Shown here in pieces: positions 44,075 to 54,076 of a stretch of 64,000 nt of DNA (positions within the stretch are counted from its first letter, which is position 1; each line of letters starts with the position of its first letter). Source of the DNA: Metabacillus indicus LMG 22858 (lineage in GTDB: Bacteria > Bacillota > Bacilli > Bacillales > Bacillaceae); contig NZ_JGVU02000007.1 in NCBI RefSeq assembly GCF_000708755.2, forward strand, positions 1 to 64,000. The letters are read 5' to 3'. The translations under genes were made by a program, and so were the position numbers. The notes beneath the pieces are model-generated. The model was not told the origin of the DNA and did not search any database. It worked only from the letters and a program-made list of their open reading frames with translations.

Positions 44075-44716
44075 ATGAACCGTAAACAGAAAAAATATAT
44101 GAACACAATGGCACCACTGTGTATGATTGGCTATCCCACCTTCTATTACTCTCTTTTTCTGACATATGTTCCGTTCAGCAAACGCGCCGCCAGAAACCAC
44201 CTTAAAAATTATGGGGCCACAGACAAAAACACTGCAAAGAACCTGCTTGAGTGGTTTTTAACAACAGGAAACAGAAGAGAATTTTACGTTCTGCAAAGCT
44301 CCCTTCTGTTCCTTTCAGAGAATGAAGCCCAGGAGCTGATTTCCGGAGAAGAAGATGAAGTACTGACGGCAAAGCTCTCAGCCGTAAAAAAGTACATGCA
44401 TCGCTTAAATGAACACAGCATCGGTGCACTTGATCTCTCCAACGCCCTTTTTATTGCAAAACACGCGCAACAGACCGGTCTCCTTACTCAGGAAGAAGCA
44501 CAATACTACCAGCTCCGGGCAGTCACACTTGCACAGACCATGTACACGAGCTGGCGTGAATACCTGACAGCCTGCACAGCAGGAGCCGAATTCGTCCAAA
44601 AAAGCAAAGACCAACAGGAAAAATATCTGAAAGCACAAAAAAGCACTCTGATCAAACTGATGGCCTCGAAGCACAGTCCGTTTAGGAAGATTGATTTTAT
44701 GACCAGTTTTTCTTAA
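44075..44716 (+). CDS. DUF1266 domain protein of the HscC operon
   Basis: A 213-residue protein with one hydrophobic stretch near the N terminus (APLCMIGYPTFYYSLFLTYV), then a DUF1266-like helical domain (EHSIGALDLSNALFIAKHAQ, TLAQTMYTSWREYLTACTAG). DUF1266 proteins accompany hscC in E. coli (ybeR/ybeU), so co-occurrence here supports a shared pathway; the activity is unknown. The start was set at the ATG at 44075, after AAAGGAGGAG. It is the third and last gene of the operon. Confidence 0.78.
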   Translation: MNRKQKKYMNTMAPLCMIGYPTFYYSLFLTYVPFSKRAARNHLKNYGATDKNTAKNLLEWFLTTGNRREFYVLQSSLLFLSENEAQELISGEEDEVLTAKLSAVKKYMHRLNEHSIGALDLSNALFIAKHAQQTGLLTQEEAQYYQLRAVTLAQTMYTSWREYLTACTAGAEFVQKSKDQQEKYLKAQKSTLIKLMASKHSPFRKIDFMTSFS

Positions 44717-44719
44717 TGA

Positions 44720-44771
44720 AGAAATCAACAGCAAAACCCGGGAATGCGTTCCCGGGTTTTGCTGTTGATTT
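44720..44771. terminator. Two-way terminator with a 24-bp perfect stem
   Basis: GAAATCAACAGCAAAACCCG is the start of a 24-base arm that pairs perfectly with the mirror arm after a TGCG loop. It serves the HscC operon and the convergent small gene. Confidence 0.93.
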
Positions 44772-45154
44772 CAGGAAGAACACTCTTCTGTACGCATCCC
44801 CCTGGCTAAAATCCAGCCGTTTAACCCGTAAGAAGCTTCTACTATGTAGTACGTATACCCGTTTTTCTTAATAAGATCGGTCAATTCCTTTGCATTTCTA
44901 TAATCCATCGGCCATCCATAGTCTTTTGATTCACTCAGCAGCTCCTTATGATCTTCAGCAAAATCTTTGATATCACCTTCAGTAATGTCAAAGAGGATGC
45001 TGCCCGGCAGCTGGTCTTCAAAATAGTAAGCAAAGAAGCCATAAAACAGCAGCTTTGCTTTGTTCCCCTTTTCATCCACTGCCTTTATTTCAATGTGCAA
45101 GTTTTCAAAATCAACTTGATAGGCAAGGATTTTGCTGTCGTGGATTGTGAACAT
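44771..45154 (-). CDS. Hypothetical protein
   Basis: A 127-residue soluble, acidic protein with mixed alpha/beta character (for example DFENLHIEIKAVDEKGNKAK, YTYYIVEASYGLNGWILARG). I do not recognise the family. It could be a small immunity-type or regulatory protein, but nothing in the surroundings supports a specific role. An AAGGAG site precedes the ATG. Confidence 0.7.
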   Translation of the reverse strand: MFTIHDSKILAYQVDFENLHIEIKAVDEKGNKAKLLFYGFFAYYFEDQLPGSILFDITEGDIKDFAEDHKELLSESKDYGWPMDYRNAKELTDLIKKNGYTYYIVEASYGLNGWILARGMRTEECSS

Positions 45155-45312
45155 GTTGGATTCTCCTTAATCAAATATGTTATGGGTAGGATTTGTTTTG
45201 TAGTTAGGAAAAACTGTTTTAAAACGATTACCGTTAATTTCATGAATTTTCTGCACTCAACAAAAAGATTTAGACTATAATTTTCTTATCAACCATTAAG
45301 GAGGAATTTTCA

Positions 45313-45369
45313 ATGAGAAAGATCATGAAGAAAACCGTACAACCGTATAAGGGGGCAGCACTTCTTTAA
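45313..45369 (+). CDS. Possible 18-residue leader peptide of the ABC exporter
   Basis: A short frame, MRKIMKKTVQPYKGAALL, follows a strong AAGGAGG site and ends 58 bp before the exporter gene. Its last codons form the left arm of a hairpin (TATAAGGGGG 45346-45355 with CCCCCTTGTA 45383-45392), so ribosome position would change the RNA fold, as in the bmrB leader of B. subtilis bmrCD. Alternatively it is the remnant of another exporter's N terminus, whose families often begin with a VKPYKG-like string. One base shift after the G-run would continue into a hydrophobic stretch. Confidence 0.4.
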   Translation: MRKIMKKTVQPYKGAALL

Positions 45370-45427
45370 TTGTCACGGTGTACCCCCTTGTATGTATTTA
45401 TTTAAATAACACATAAAGGGGTAAATC

Positions 45428-47170
45428 ATGGATTTTCCAGTTAAAAAGTTTTTCTCTTATTATAAGCCGCATCTGAGGTTATTTTTATCCATATTGGCAT
45501 GTGCTTTGATTGTATCTTCATTGTCTTTGGTATTTCCGCTGCTTGTGCGGTATATTACCAAGGAAGTTTTGGCGGGAGACTTGTCAAATGCGATTCAGCA
45601 GGTGTATTGGGTTGGCGGGCTTATGCTCTTGGTTACCGCCATTCAAAATATCGGAAACTATATCGTGGATTACAAAGGCCATGAACTCGGTGCCAGAATG
45701 GAAAGCAGCCTCCGCACCGAGCTTTTTGAACACATGCAGAAGCTATCATTCAGCTTTTATGATAAGGAAAAAACCGGTCAGCTCATGGCCAGAATTACAA
45801 ACGACCTGCTTTGGCTGTCCGAGCTGTATCACCACGGACCTGAAGACTACTTAAAATATCTCGTCCGCTTTATTGGAGCCTTTTTCATCTTGTTTTTTAT
45901 TAACGCGCCGCTGACGATTGTGATTTTCTGCTTTTTGCCTGTCCTTGGGTTCATCATCTTCTATTTCAATAAACTTGAAAACAGGGCGCTGATACGGAAC
46001 AAAGAAAGAATTGGAGATGTGAACGCCCAGGTGGAGGATAGTCTTGCCGGCATCCGGGTTGTGAAATCTTTTGCCAACGAGCAGGTAGAAATCGGGAAAT
46101 TCACCCGTGAAAATAATCGTTTCCTTGAAAGCAGAATCAGCTTCTATAAGACAGAAGCTAACTTTTACAACGTCACCCAAACCTTCATTCAGCTGATTAC
46201 GATCGCGGTCATCATCTTCGGAAGTTCAAGCATTGTAAATAAGACATTGGATTTAGCCGATTTGATTACGTTTATGCTGTATATAAACTACATGCTCGAG
46301 CCGGTTCAAAAAATGGCGCAAATGAGCACGTTATTCCAGGAAGGAATCACAGGCTTCCAGCGCTTCACGGAAATCATGAAAATAAAGCCCTCCATTGATA
46401 ATAAACCAGGTGCGGTTACACTGGGGAATGTGCGTGGCGAAATTGAGTTTAAGAACGTTCAATTCCGGTACGAAGATCATCTGAACAACGTCCTTAATCA
46501 ATTGTCGCTGAAAATACAGCCCGGGGAATATGTTGCCCTGGTTGGCCCGTCAGGATCAGGCAAAACAACATTTTGCTCTCTCATCCCCCGCTTCTATGAT
46601 GTAAGCGCCGGTGAAGTCATGCTTGACGGGATCGATGTGCGAACAATTGATTTAGCCTCATTAAGGAACAACATCGGGATCGTTCAACAGGATGTTTACC
46701 TGTTTGCCGGGACAGTGATGGAAAATATTCGCTACGGAAACCCCAAAGCAAGTGATGAGGAAATTATCGCTGCAGCCAAAAGCGCCAATGCCCACGACTT
46801 TATCATGAAACTGCCGGACGGGTATCAGTCAGAAATTGGCCAGCGGGGCGTAAGACTTTCGGGCGGACAAAAGCAGCGGCTCAGCATCGCCCGCGTCTTC
46901 CTTAAAAATCCGCCAGTCCTGATTTTAGATGAGGCAACGAGCGCGCTTGATAACGAAAGTGAAAGCATCATCAAGGACTCACTGGAACTGCTCGCAAAAG
47001 GCCGAACAACCATCGTCATTGCCCACCGCCTCTCCACAATCCGGAACGCACACCGGATCATCGTTTTAACAGAAGAGGGTATTGCGGAAGAAGGAACACA
47101 TGATGAGCTGCTTTCAAGGCAAGGAGCTTATTTGCTTCTCTATTCAAAGCAGTTTGAACCAATTGTATAA
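45428..47170 (+). CDS. ABC exporter, fused permease-ATPase half transporter
   Basis: A 580-residue half transporter: six membrane helices in the first ~310 residues, Walker A GPSGSGKTT, signature [15 protein letters not shown], Walker [13 protein letters not shown] and the H-loop AHRLST. It probably works as a homodimer exporting drugs, lipids or peptides. An AAAGGGG site lies nine bases before the ATG. It is distinct from ygaD, which is also in the window. The preceding short frame and hairpin suggest attenuation control. Confidence 0.92.
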   Translation: MDFPVKKFFSYYKPHLRLFLSILACALIVSSLSLVFPLLVRYITKEVLAGDLSNAIQQVYWVGGLMLLVTAIQNIGNYIVDYKGHELGARMESSLRTELFEHMQKLSFSFYDKEKTGQLMARITNDLLWLSELYHHGPEDYLKYLVRFIGAFFILFFINAPLTIVIFCFLPVLGFIIFYFNKLENRALIRNKERIGDVNAQVEDSLAGIRVVKSFANEQVEIGKFTRENNRFLESRISFYKTEANFYNVTQTFIQLITIAVIIFGSSSIVNKTLDLADLITFMLYINYMLEPVQKMAQMSTLFQEGITGFQRFTEIMKIKPSIDNKPGAVTLGNVRGEIEFKNVQFRYEDHLNNVLNQLSLKIQPGEYVALVGPSGSGKTTFCSLIPRFYDVSAGEVMLDGIDVRTIDLASLRNNIGIVQQDVYLFAGTVMENIRYGNPKASDEEIIAAAKSANAHDFIMKLPDGYQSEIGQRGVRLSGGQKQRLSIARVFLKNPPVLILDEATSALDNESESIIKDSLELLAKGRTTIVIAHRLSTIRNAHRIIVLTEEGIAEEGTHDELLSRQGAYLLLYSKQFEPIV

Positions 47171-47180
47171 TTTTTTGCTG

Positions 47181-47212
47181 ACCCGGCTCTTATGAAAGAG
47201 CCGGGTTTTGTC
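47181..47212 (+). terminator. Terminator of the ABC exporter gene
   Basis: The stem ACCCGGCTCTT / AAGAGCCGGGT is followed by TTT. Confidence 0.9.
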
Positions 47213-47216
47213 ATGA

Positions 47217-48092
47217 TTAGTAATGCATTTTTAAAAACTCGGCAATATCTTGATTAATCTTCACCAAATGTCCTTCAGACGGGAAATGTCCCATTTCATA
47301 GCTCTTGAACGCCGTTAAATTCGGTATGATTTCTTTAGTCGCTTTATTCAAACTGCTTTCAGGAAAAAAGATATCTTTTGTCCCTGCTATTACTAAAGTT
47401 GGCGCGTTGTAATCTGACAGCTCTTCCCTGGTCGTTAATTTCGGCATTTCCTGTTCAAGGCGAATATATTTGAATACATCTCCAATAATCCTCTTATCCA
47501 TTTCCTTCATACTATGATCTGACATTGTATCAGCAATCTTATCAAGGTGTCTTTGCGATGAAGTGCCATGAAATAAAACTAAAGGAAACAAGATTTTCTG
47601 AATCATTTTGGCTTTGGATCCCAAGCTTATCCCTGCAGGTGATACCAATACAGAACAGTCAATTTTATCCGGCATGAAGGCTGCCAACCTCATAATAATC
47701 CCTGCACCGTAGGAAGGGCCGACAAACGCGCTGCTGGCTATTTGAAAGTGGTCCATTAATTCTTTTATCCATAGGGCAAAGCTATTGTCCCTTGCTGAAA
47801 TTCTGCCCTCACTGCTGTAGCCCGGATGACCAATTGTATCTGGCGCATACACTCTGTATTTTTCCGTGAGCGGCAAAAACCAGGATAACGTCATTGGATT
47901 GATGCAATTGCCGCCCTGGAAAACAAAAACAGTTTTTCCTTCCGGTGGTCCTGCTGCAAGCACATGCGTTTTACCATAGCTTGTATCAATATAAATCTGC
48001 TCCACATCAATATCGAATGACTTCAGATAGTTATCGTAATGCTGAGTGATCAGCCTTTTCCCATCCTTTTTATAGATGGTTCCTTTCCCCAA
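47217..48092 (-). CDS. Alpha/beta hydrolase
   Basis: A 291-residue alpha/beta-fold hydrolase. The oxyanion region is FVFQGGNCINPMTLSWFLP, the nucleophile elbow is GPSYGAG (Ser near residue 127), an acidic residue follows in VIAGTKDIFFPESS, and the final His is in MGHFPSEGH. The substrate is unknown. It begins at TTG after GGGGGGA. It converges with the exporter gene and is followed by no terminator other than the exporter's hairpin. Confidence 0.88.
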   Translation of the reverse strand: MGKGTIYKKDGKRLITQHYDNYLKSFDIDVEQIYIDTSYGKTHVLAAGPPEGKTVFVFQGGNCINPMTLSWFLPLTEKYRVYAPDTIGHPGYSSEGRISARDNSFALWIKELMDHFQIASSAFVGPSYGAGIIMRLAAFMPDKIDCSVLVSPAGISLGSKAKMIQKILFPLVLFHGTSSQRHLDKIADTMSDHSMKEMDKRIIGDVFKYIRLEQEMPKLTTREELSDYNAPTLVIAGTKDIFFPESSLNKATKEIIPNLTAFKSYEMGHFPSEGHLVKINQDIAEFLKMHY

Positions 48093-48386
48093 GACTATCC
48101 CCCCTTATCTAGTTAAAACAACCTTATTGGAAAATTCTTATCATCTAAGTTTATCAGAGTAGGTATCTCACTATCTATTAGATTTGGTTTGATTTCTACA
48201 TGATCATCTATCATATCTGGTTAGTTGTTTAAAAAAGCATGGGGCAGTCCGATTCACTTGCTATCAAATCAGCAGAATCATCGTGGGATTTAGGCGACAT
48301 GTTGCAGGAATGTAAGTTGGATTAGCCGAATAGAAAAACTGTTGTTCCTTTAGTAGATTACCCTAATCAGTGAGGAGATGGGATGT

Positions 48387-48884
48387 ATGCAAACGGTAAC
48401 CAACCTTTTTTCAGATCAGTTCGACATGCATTGGCGAGAGAATGACTGGTTTGCATCCTTGGAGCAGGCGCTTGATGGAGTATCCGCGCCTGAAGCATCA
48501 TGGACAGGTTCAGGAAAGAGCAATTCGATATGGCAGATTGTCAACCATTTGATTTATTGGAATGATGACGTCATTCACAGAATCAAGGGCACAGAAAACC
48601 CGCATAAAATAAAGGATAATGAAGAAACCTTTGCAGATCACGGGGATCCGGAAGACGAATATGGCTGGGCCCAAACACTACAGCGCCTTGATGAAGTCAT
48701 GAATCGATTCAAAACCGTCATCGCGGAACTAGATGACGAAAAGCTAAAAGCCCCCTATGCAGCGAACAGGCCCTCCATTGAGCGCTTAATCAGCAGTATT
48801 ATGATGCATGATTCTTATCATATTGGACAAATTGTTTTGCTTCGGAAGTTACAATCTTCTTGGGGCGGGGTTGATTGGTCTTAG
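48387..48884 (+). CDS. DinB family protein
   Basis: A 165-residue four-helix-bundle protein of the DinB/YfiT superfamily, often metal-binding and thiol-linked. Conserved histidines are in IWQIVNHLIYWND and MMHDSYHIGQIVLLRKL, which together form the usual triad. The function is unknown. The start was set at the ATG at 48387, nine bases after GAGGAG. The ~290 bp upstream (48093-48386) are AT-rich with no recognisable feature. Confidence 0.88.
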   Translation: MQTVTNLFSDQFDMHWRENDWFASLEQALDGVSAPEASWTGSGKSNSIWQIVNHLIYWNDDVIHRIKGTENPHKIKDNEETFADHGDPEDEYGWAQTLQRLDEVMNRFKTVIAELDDEKLKAPYAANRPSIERLISSIMMHDSYHIGQIVLLRKLQSSWGGVDWS

Positions 48885-48908
48885 TGGGCTCCTGTTTAAA
48901 TGTAAATG

Positions 48909-48951
48909 AAAAGAAGCAGGAACCTGTTAACGGGTTCCTGCTTCTTTTTTA
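48909..48951 (+). terminator. Terminator of the DinB-family gene
   Basis: The stem AAGAAGCAGGAACC / GGTTCCTGCTTCTT is followed by TTTT. Confidence 0.93.
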
Positions 48952-49035
48952 GAACTAATTATAACGCACTCCATCAGGGTAACAGAGCTGCCATCATATT
49001 AGTTACCTTTTTTTCAAAATTGCTTCTATCTAGCA

Positions 49036-49845
<810 letters not shown>

Positions 49846-49874
49846 TTATGCTCATGATCAGTCTGCCGGGCGAT

Positions 49875-50378
49875 CTACTCTTTAGATCCTCCACTAAACT
49901 CTATAACATGTAAACCCTCAGATGCATCTGGCTCTTCGAAGAAACTTGTGACATGATGAAACACCGCTTCCGTATCAAAAACCGCCCGTTCGGGTTGTTC
50001 CTTACGTCTTTGAGCAATTTGGCGCAAGCACTGTTCGTCACTCAGGTTGAGATAAATCAGCTGATGATCTGCATGAACCTCTTCAGCCATATTTAAAAAC
50101 CATTTTCGCAGCTTTTGAGTGTTGGCCGGAAAGTCCATAACTACATCAGTACCGACACATAATATGTTTTGAACGTGCTTTTTCACCAGTGGCTTTAGCT
50201 GAAGGGAAAATCGTTTGTAATCCTCAAATGATTCAATTTGATTCGGGTATAGTGATGAAAGCCAATCATCTTCTGAGAGTAATACCGCACGTTTTTCGTT
50301 TGCCAGTCGTTTTGACTCTGTAGATTTTCCGGCGCCCATTTTTCCGCAGAAGAAGTATAGGGTTCCTGGTTGGTTCAA
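49875..50378 (-). CDS. AAA/P-loop kinase-like protein
   Basis: A 167-residue P-loop protein with Walker A FFCGKMGAGKSTESKRLA at residues 9-26, VLLSEDDWL, and a helical part with arginines (RQIAQRRKEQPERA) resembling the lid of small-molecule or nucleoside kinases and zeta-like proteins. It probably phosphorylates an unknown small substrate. It begins at TTG with a modest GGCGGGA site. Confidence 0.8.
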   Translation of the reverse strand: MNQPGTLYFFCGKMGAGKSTESKRLANEKRAVLLSEDDWLSSLYPNQIESFEDYKRFSLQLKPLVKKHVQNILCVGTDVVMDFPANTQKLRKWFLNMAEEVHADHQLIYLNLSDEQCLRQIAQRRKEQPERAVFDTEAVFHHVTSFFEEPDASEGLHVIEFSGGSKE

Positions 50379-50538
50379 TTTTGATCCCGCCTTTATTAAT
50401 AATTGGTTTTATTGTTGATTGTTCTTCTTTCTCAGCCTTGTCCATCTATGTTTTAAAGGGATTGGAATTAAAAGGATGCAGGTCTACAAGGGTACTTACT
50501 ATTTCGGTAAGGGCCGATTGCTGATGTGCAACCATCTC

Positions 50539-50739
50539 CTATGACTGTCTGTAGCCATTAGCAAGTTCATGTTCAAGAAACGATAGATGTCTGGGAGCCA
50601 AATTATCATTAGCCGCATCTTCCGCAACTCTGTTATGAAAAGCAATCTGCATATCAACGAGGCTCGGCCACTCATCCAAGTGATGCCTGTTCCTAGTAAA
50701 AGCTCTGAGTAGCCTTCGCCCCTTCCCCCTGAAAAAATA
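50539..50739 (-). pseudogene. Possible gene remnant without a start
   Basis: A minus-strand frame of about 66 codons ends at 50539 and encodes protein-like sequence (HHLDEWPSLVDMQIAFHNRV, then LAPRHLSFLEHELANGYRQS). It begins after a TGA at 50740-50742 and has no ATG or ribosome site in the right place. I read it as the C-terminal remnant of a lost gene; the family is not recognised. The rest of 50379-50862 shows nothing else. Confidence 0.35.
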
Positions 50740-50862
50740 TCATGGGATGCGAGACTTGATCCAAGGTCTTCTGTAAGACAAGCAAATTAATACGCAATTT
50801 ATTATATTTTGCAAGGGGATCCCTTTAGGGCAGGGGGAATTTCATTCATTGGCAATAGATTC

Positions 50863-51300
50863 TTATTGCATTTTTTCCGCTAGCGTTTTTATACGCTCTA
50901 GAGCTTTGGGAAAACTTATATTAAATGTTTCTTCTTGTTCCTGTGGAATATCGGTTTTAACTATTAATGTAGTAACTCCATTTTTTTCGGTAAGAGAATA
51001 ACTCTCTTTTCCACCAGTCCACTCTTTTTCGCGCTCCTGCTGTCCACTTTCTTTTGTGTCTGCACCGTGCCTGAATAATACAAATTCATTTGATGTAAGT
51101 TTCTCTATCAGACTTGTCACACCGTAGCCACTTACAGATGATATAAACTGGATTTCATTTCCTTCTTTAAATACTCCTTTCATATATGTACCCTCATCAA
51201 TTATATTTGCCCAGTCACGGAATATTGTATCTTCCCAAAGAGTTGTCCAGACACTTTCTTTAGAGGCATTTATTTCGATTGAGAACTGAGTTTCTTTCAT
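50863..51300 (-). CDS. SRPBCC (AHSA1-like) domain protein
   Basis: A 145-residue START/Bet v1-fold protein of the activator-of-Hsp90 AHSA1-like group: the N-terminal FSIEINASKESVWTTLWED and central YGVTSLIEKLTSNEFVLF fit the helix-grip fold with a ligand cavity. The function is unknown. The start was set at the ATG at 51300, after AAGGAGG. The 51301-51665 stretch upstream is AT-rich and has no feature I can support. Confidence 0.83.
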   Translation of the reverse strand: MKETQFSIEINASKESVWTTLWEDTIFRDWANIIDEGTYMKGVFKEGNEIQFISSVSGYGVTSLIEKLTSNEFVLFRHGADTKESGQQEREKEWTGGKESYSLTEKNGVTTLIVKTDIPQEQEETFNISFPKALERIKTLAEKMQ

Positions 51301-51665
51301 ATTTTCCTCCTTCAAATAAATGGTTTTACAAATTATAAAGATTTCTTTATATAACATAAATCGTTTTGGCAACAAATTTGAGAAAACACCATAGTCTCGA
51401 ACTTTTGAATATGGGCGACATTTACAGATGTTCTACTTCTTCACCCTTGACATCTCTTTGAGTATACATCAATCGATTACAAATGCTCGATAAATAAATT
51501 CATTTTTCTGTAATTAGAACACTATCCAAATAATACCACAGCAGCACATTGACTATATGAATTTAAAGCTTATATAGAGTAATATCGAAAAATATTATCT
51601 ATTCTCTCACTAAAACGCACTGGGTTGCATAATTAATGATAACCAATCAGTAAATCCGTCTAACG

Positions 51666-51706
51666 AAAAAAAGCAGGAAACCCTCAAGCCGGTTTCCTGC
51701 TTTTTA
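51666..51706 (-). terminator. Terminator of rlmD
   Basis: The stem AAAGCAGGAAACC / GGTTTCCTGCTTT is followed on the minus strand by TTTTTT. Confidence 0.92.
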
Positions 51707-51709
51707 AAC

Positions 51710-53101
51710 TTACTTCAATACAAACCTCACCACAAGCTCCACATGCGCAGTATGCGGAAACATATCCACAGGCTGAATATACTCAACCTTATACGCCTTC
51801 GAAAGTGTTTTAATATCCTTCGCGAGTGTCGACGGGTTACACGACACATAGATGAACTTCTTCGGTTTTACCTTCAATATCGCACCAAGCAGCTTTTGAT
51901 CGCAGCCTGTTCTTGGCGGATCCACTACAACAGCGTCGGGTCTCCAGCCTTCGCCGAGCCATTTTGGGAGCCAGTGTTCGGCTGTGCCTTTTACGTAGGT
52001 GGCGTTTTTGAAGCCGTGTTTTTTGGCGTTCTTTTTGGCGTCTTCGACGGAGTCGGCGATGGTGTCCATGCCCCTGATTTCTTTGGCGCCGTCTGCGAGC
52101 CACATGCCGATGGTGCCTACGCCGCAGTAAGCGTCGACGATTTTTTCTTTGCCGGTCAGCTGGGCGGCTTTTTTGACTTCGTCATAGAGTTTGACGGTCT
52201 GGACGGGGTTGAGCTGGAAGAAGGCCCGTGCCGAGAGGTCAAAGGTCAGGTCGCCGAGCTGTTCCTGGATGACTTCTTCTCCGTCTAAGTGGACGGTTTT
52301 TTCGCCGAAGATCAGGGATGTTTTTTCACCGTTGATGTTTTGCATGATCGATTTGACTTCAGGGAGACGCTTGTTGATTTCGCTGACAATCAGGTCCTTG
52401 CGCGGCAGGTTTTCCTGTGCGGTGATGAGGACGATCTGCACTTGTCCGCTTTTGAAGCCGACTCTGCTGACGATGGTCCGGACGATGCCTTTGCGTTTTC
52501 GCTCATCATAAATGGATACTTTCAGGTCCTGCAGAATTTGCTTGACGGTTTGTACCGCTTTGTTCGTTGCTTCGTGCTGCACGATGCAGTGATCGATGTT
52601 GACAAGGTGGTGGGAGTTTTTGCTGTACAGTCCCGCGATGACTTTCCCGTTTCTGAGTCCTGTCTGGAACTGGCTTTTGTTGCGGTAGTTCCACGGGTCC
52701 TCCATGCCGATCGTCTGTCTGATGTCTGTTTTTCCTAGATCAAGTCCGGAAAAGCGCTCCATCGCCTGGACGACAATGTCTCTTTTTTCATGCAGCTGTT
52801 TTTCATAGGAAAGGTGCTGAAGCTGGCAGCCGCCGCATTCGTGGTAGATCGGGCAAGGCGGATTCACTCTGTGTGGGGAGGCCTTCCTGATTTTTTTCAC
52901 TTTGCCCTCGGCAAATTTTGCGCTGATGTTCGTCGCTTCCACGACCACTTCTTCATTTGGCAGGGCACCTGGTACGAATACGACCTGCTTTTTGAAGTAG
53001 CCGACTCCTTCTCCGTTGATTCCGAGTCTTTTTATGGTTAATGGAAAGGTTTGTCCTATTTCAAGAGGGACACCTTTGTTCTTTTGTTCATTGGTCTTCA
53101 T
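51710..53101 (-). CDS. rlmD: 23S rRNA (uracil-C5)-methyltransferase, RlmD/TrmA family
   Basis: A 463-residue SAM-dependent methyltransferase that makes 5-methyluridine in 23S rRNA. An N-terminal TRAM domain comes first, then an Fe-S cysteine motif in [18 protein letters not shown]-binding [15 protein letters not shown] and the catalytic DPPRTGC ... [12 protein letters not shown]. By position beside the AlkA-like gene and pdaA it is the counterpart of yfjO. The start was set at 53101 with GGAGCG upstream. Long opposite-strand frames over this gene are by-products of its codon use. Confidence 0.93.
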   Translation of the reverse strand: MKTNEQKNKGVPLEIGQTFPLTIKRLGINGEGVGYFKKQVVFVPGALPNEEVVVEATNISAKFAEGKVKKIRKASPHRVNPPCPIYHECGGCQLQHLSYEKQLHEKRDIVVQAMERFSGLDLGKTDIRQTIGMEDPWNYRNKSQFQTGLRNGKVIAGLYSKNSHHLVNIDHCIVQHEATNKAVQTVKQILQDLKVSIYDERKRKGIVRTIVSRVGFKSGQVQIVLITAQENLPRKDLIVSEINKRLPEVKSIMQNINGEKTSLIFGEKTVHLDGEEVIQEQLGDLTFDLSARAFFQLNPVQTVKLYDEVKKAAQLTGKEKIVDAYCGVGTIGMWLADGAKEIRGMDTIADSVEDAKKNAKKHGFKNATYVKGTAEHWLPKWLGEGWRPDAVVVDPPRTGCDQKLLGAILKVKPKKFIYVSCNPSTLAKDIKTLSKAYKVEYIQPVDMFPHTAHVELVVRFVLK

Positions 53102-53117
53102 GTTTGACGCTCCATTT

Positions 53118-53981
53118 CTATTCAATGCTTCTCCATAAATAAAGGGAAGCATAGCTTAAATAAGGGTCCCACTCCCTGCTCAGCTCCTGCATTTCTTCCA
53201 AGGTGGGCTTGCGGTCGAGTCCAAAATGCTTTTTCATCGCGTTTTGAATGCCGATATCGGCAACCGGGAACAGGTTGGGCCGTCCCAGTCCGAACAAGAG
53301 CAGGTTCTGGACCGTCCATGGCCCCACTCCGCGGATTTTCACGAGCTCCTTCAGGATGACCTCGTCCGGCTGATCCTTCAATTCTTCCAGGTTTATTTTG
53401 CCTTCTGCAATCAGCTTTGATGTATCAATAACATACTCTGATTTGCGTCCGCTGAACTGCAGCTCCCGCAGGTCGCTGTAGTCGAGTGCCGCCACTTTTT
53501 CAGGAAGCGGATAAAACCAGACTCCGTCCACCTGCTCGCCGAATGTATGGACGAACCGCTCTGTCAGTGTATGGGCGAACTTCAGGTTCAGCTGCTGGTG
53601 GATGATGCATTTCATTAGGCACTCATACAGGCCAAATTCAAGCACAAGCGGCGTGCCGTCGTGCTCCTGAAAAATACCGGCGATGTTTGAGGAACGAAAA
53701 TGGATCTGAACGTCAAGCAGGGACGTATCCCACTGAAAAATGCGCATCGTCTCTTGGAGCGCAGCCTCGCGGTTCCCGCTTCCGCTCACTAAAAACTCTG
53801 GTGCATCCTTCGTTCCAAGAGCCTTCACCTTCACAACAAACGGCTTTTTATCCCCGTCTCTCATCGGAATGGATACCTCGCGTTCAGCCATCGTCACGTG
53901 ATGCAGCGGATCCATGGATAAACGATCAAGGACACGGTCAAAATCATATGGAGGATCTATCTTTACTCGCTCTTCCCACAT
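53118..53981 (-). CDS. DNA-3-methyladenine glycosylase II-like protein (AlkA/YfjP type)
   Basis: A 287-residue HhH-GPD DNA glycosylase that excises alkylated bases. The helix-hairpin-helix and catalytic Asp are in [34 protein letters not shown] (Asp near residue 240). The N-terminal part resembles the AlkA beta domain. The counterpart is yfjP, next to yfjO and near pdaA in B. subtilis. The gap to rlmD is 16 bp, so the two may be cotranscribed. Confidence 0.9.
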   Translation of the reverse strand: MWEERVKIDPPYDFDRVLDRLSMDPLHHVTMAEREVSIPMRDGDKKPFVVKVKALGTKDAPEFLVSGSGNREAALQETMRIFQWDTSLLDVQIHFRSSNIAGIFQEHDGTPLVLEFGLYECLMKCIIHQQLNLKFAHTLTERFVHTFGEQVDGVWFYPLPEKVAALDYSDLRELQFSGRKSEYVIDTSKLIAEGKINLEELKDQPDEVILKELVKIRGVGPWTVQNLLLFGLGRPNLFPVADIGIQNAMKKHFGLDRKPTLEEMQELSREWDPYLSYASLYLWRSIE

Positions 53982-54047
53982 TCGTTCTCAAACCCCTTAT
54001 TTTTGATACTGATTATTATATCATGAAACGCCCGGGGAAAAGAGAAA

Positions 54048-54076
54048 ACTCCCTGTGACCACTGTCAGAGGGAGAA
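54048..54076 (-). terminator. Terminator overlapping the pdaA stop codon
   Basis: CTCCCTCTGAC pairs with GTCACAGGGAG on the minus strand and is followed by TTTTC. The TGA of pdaA is inside the left arm. Confidence 0.8.

Noticed and set aside
51743-52738. Long open frames opposite rlmD
   Set aside because: They are antisense to a gene with clear family motifs, lack ribosome sites, and arise from its codon composition.
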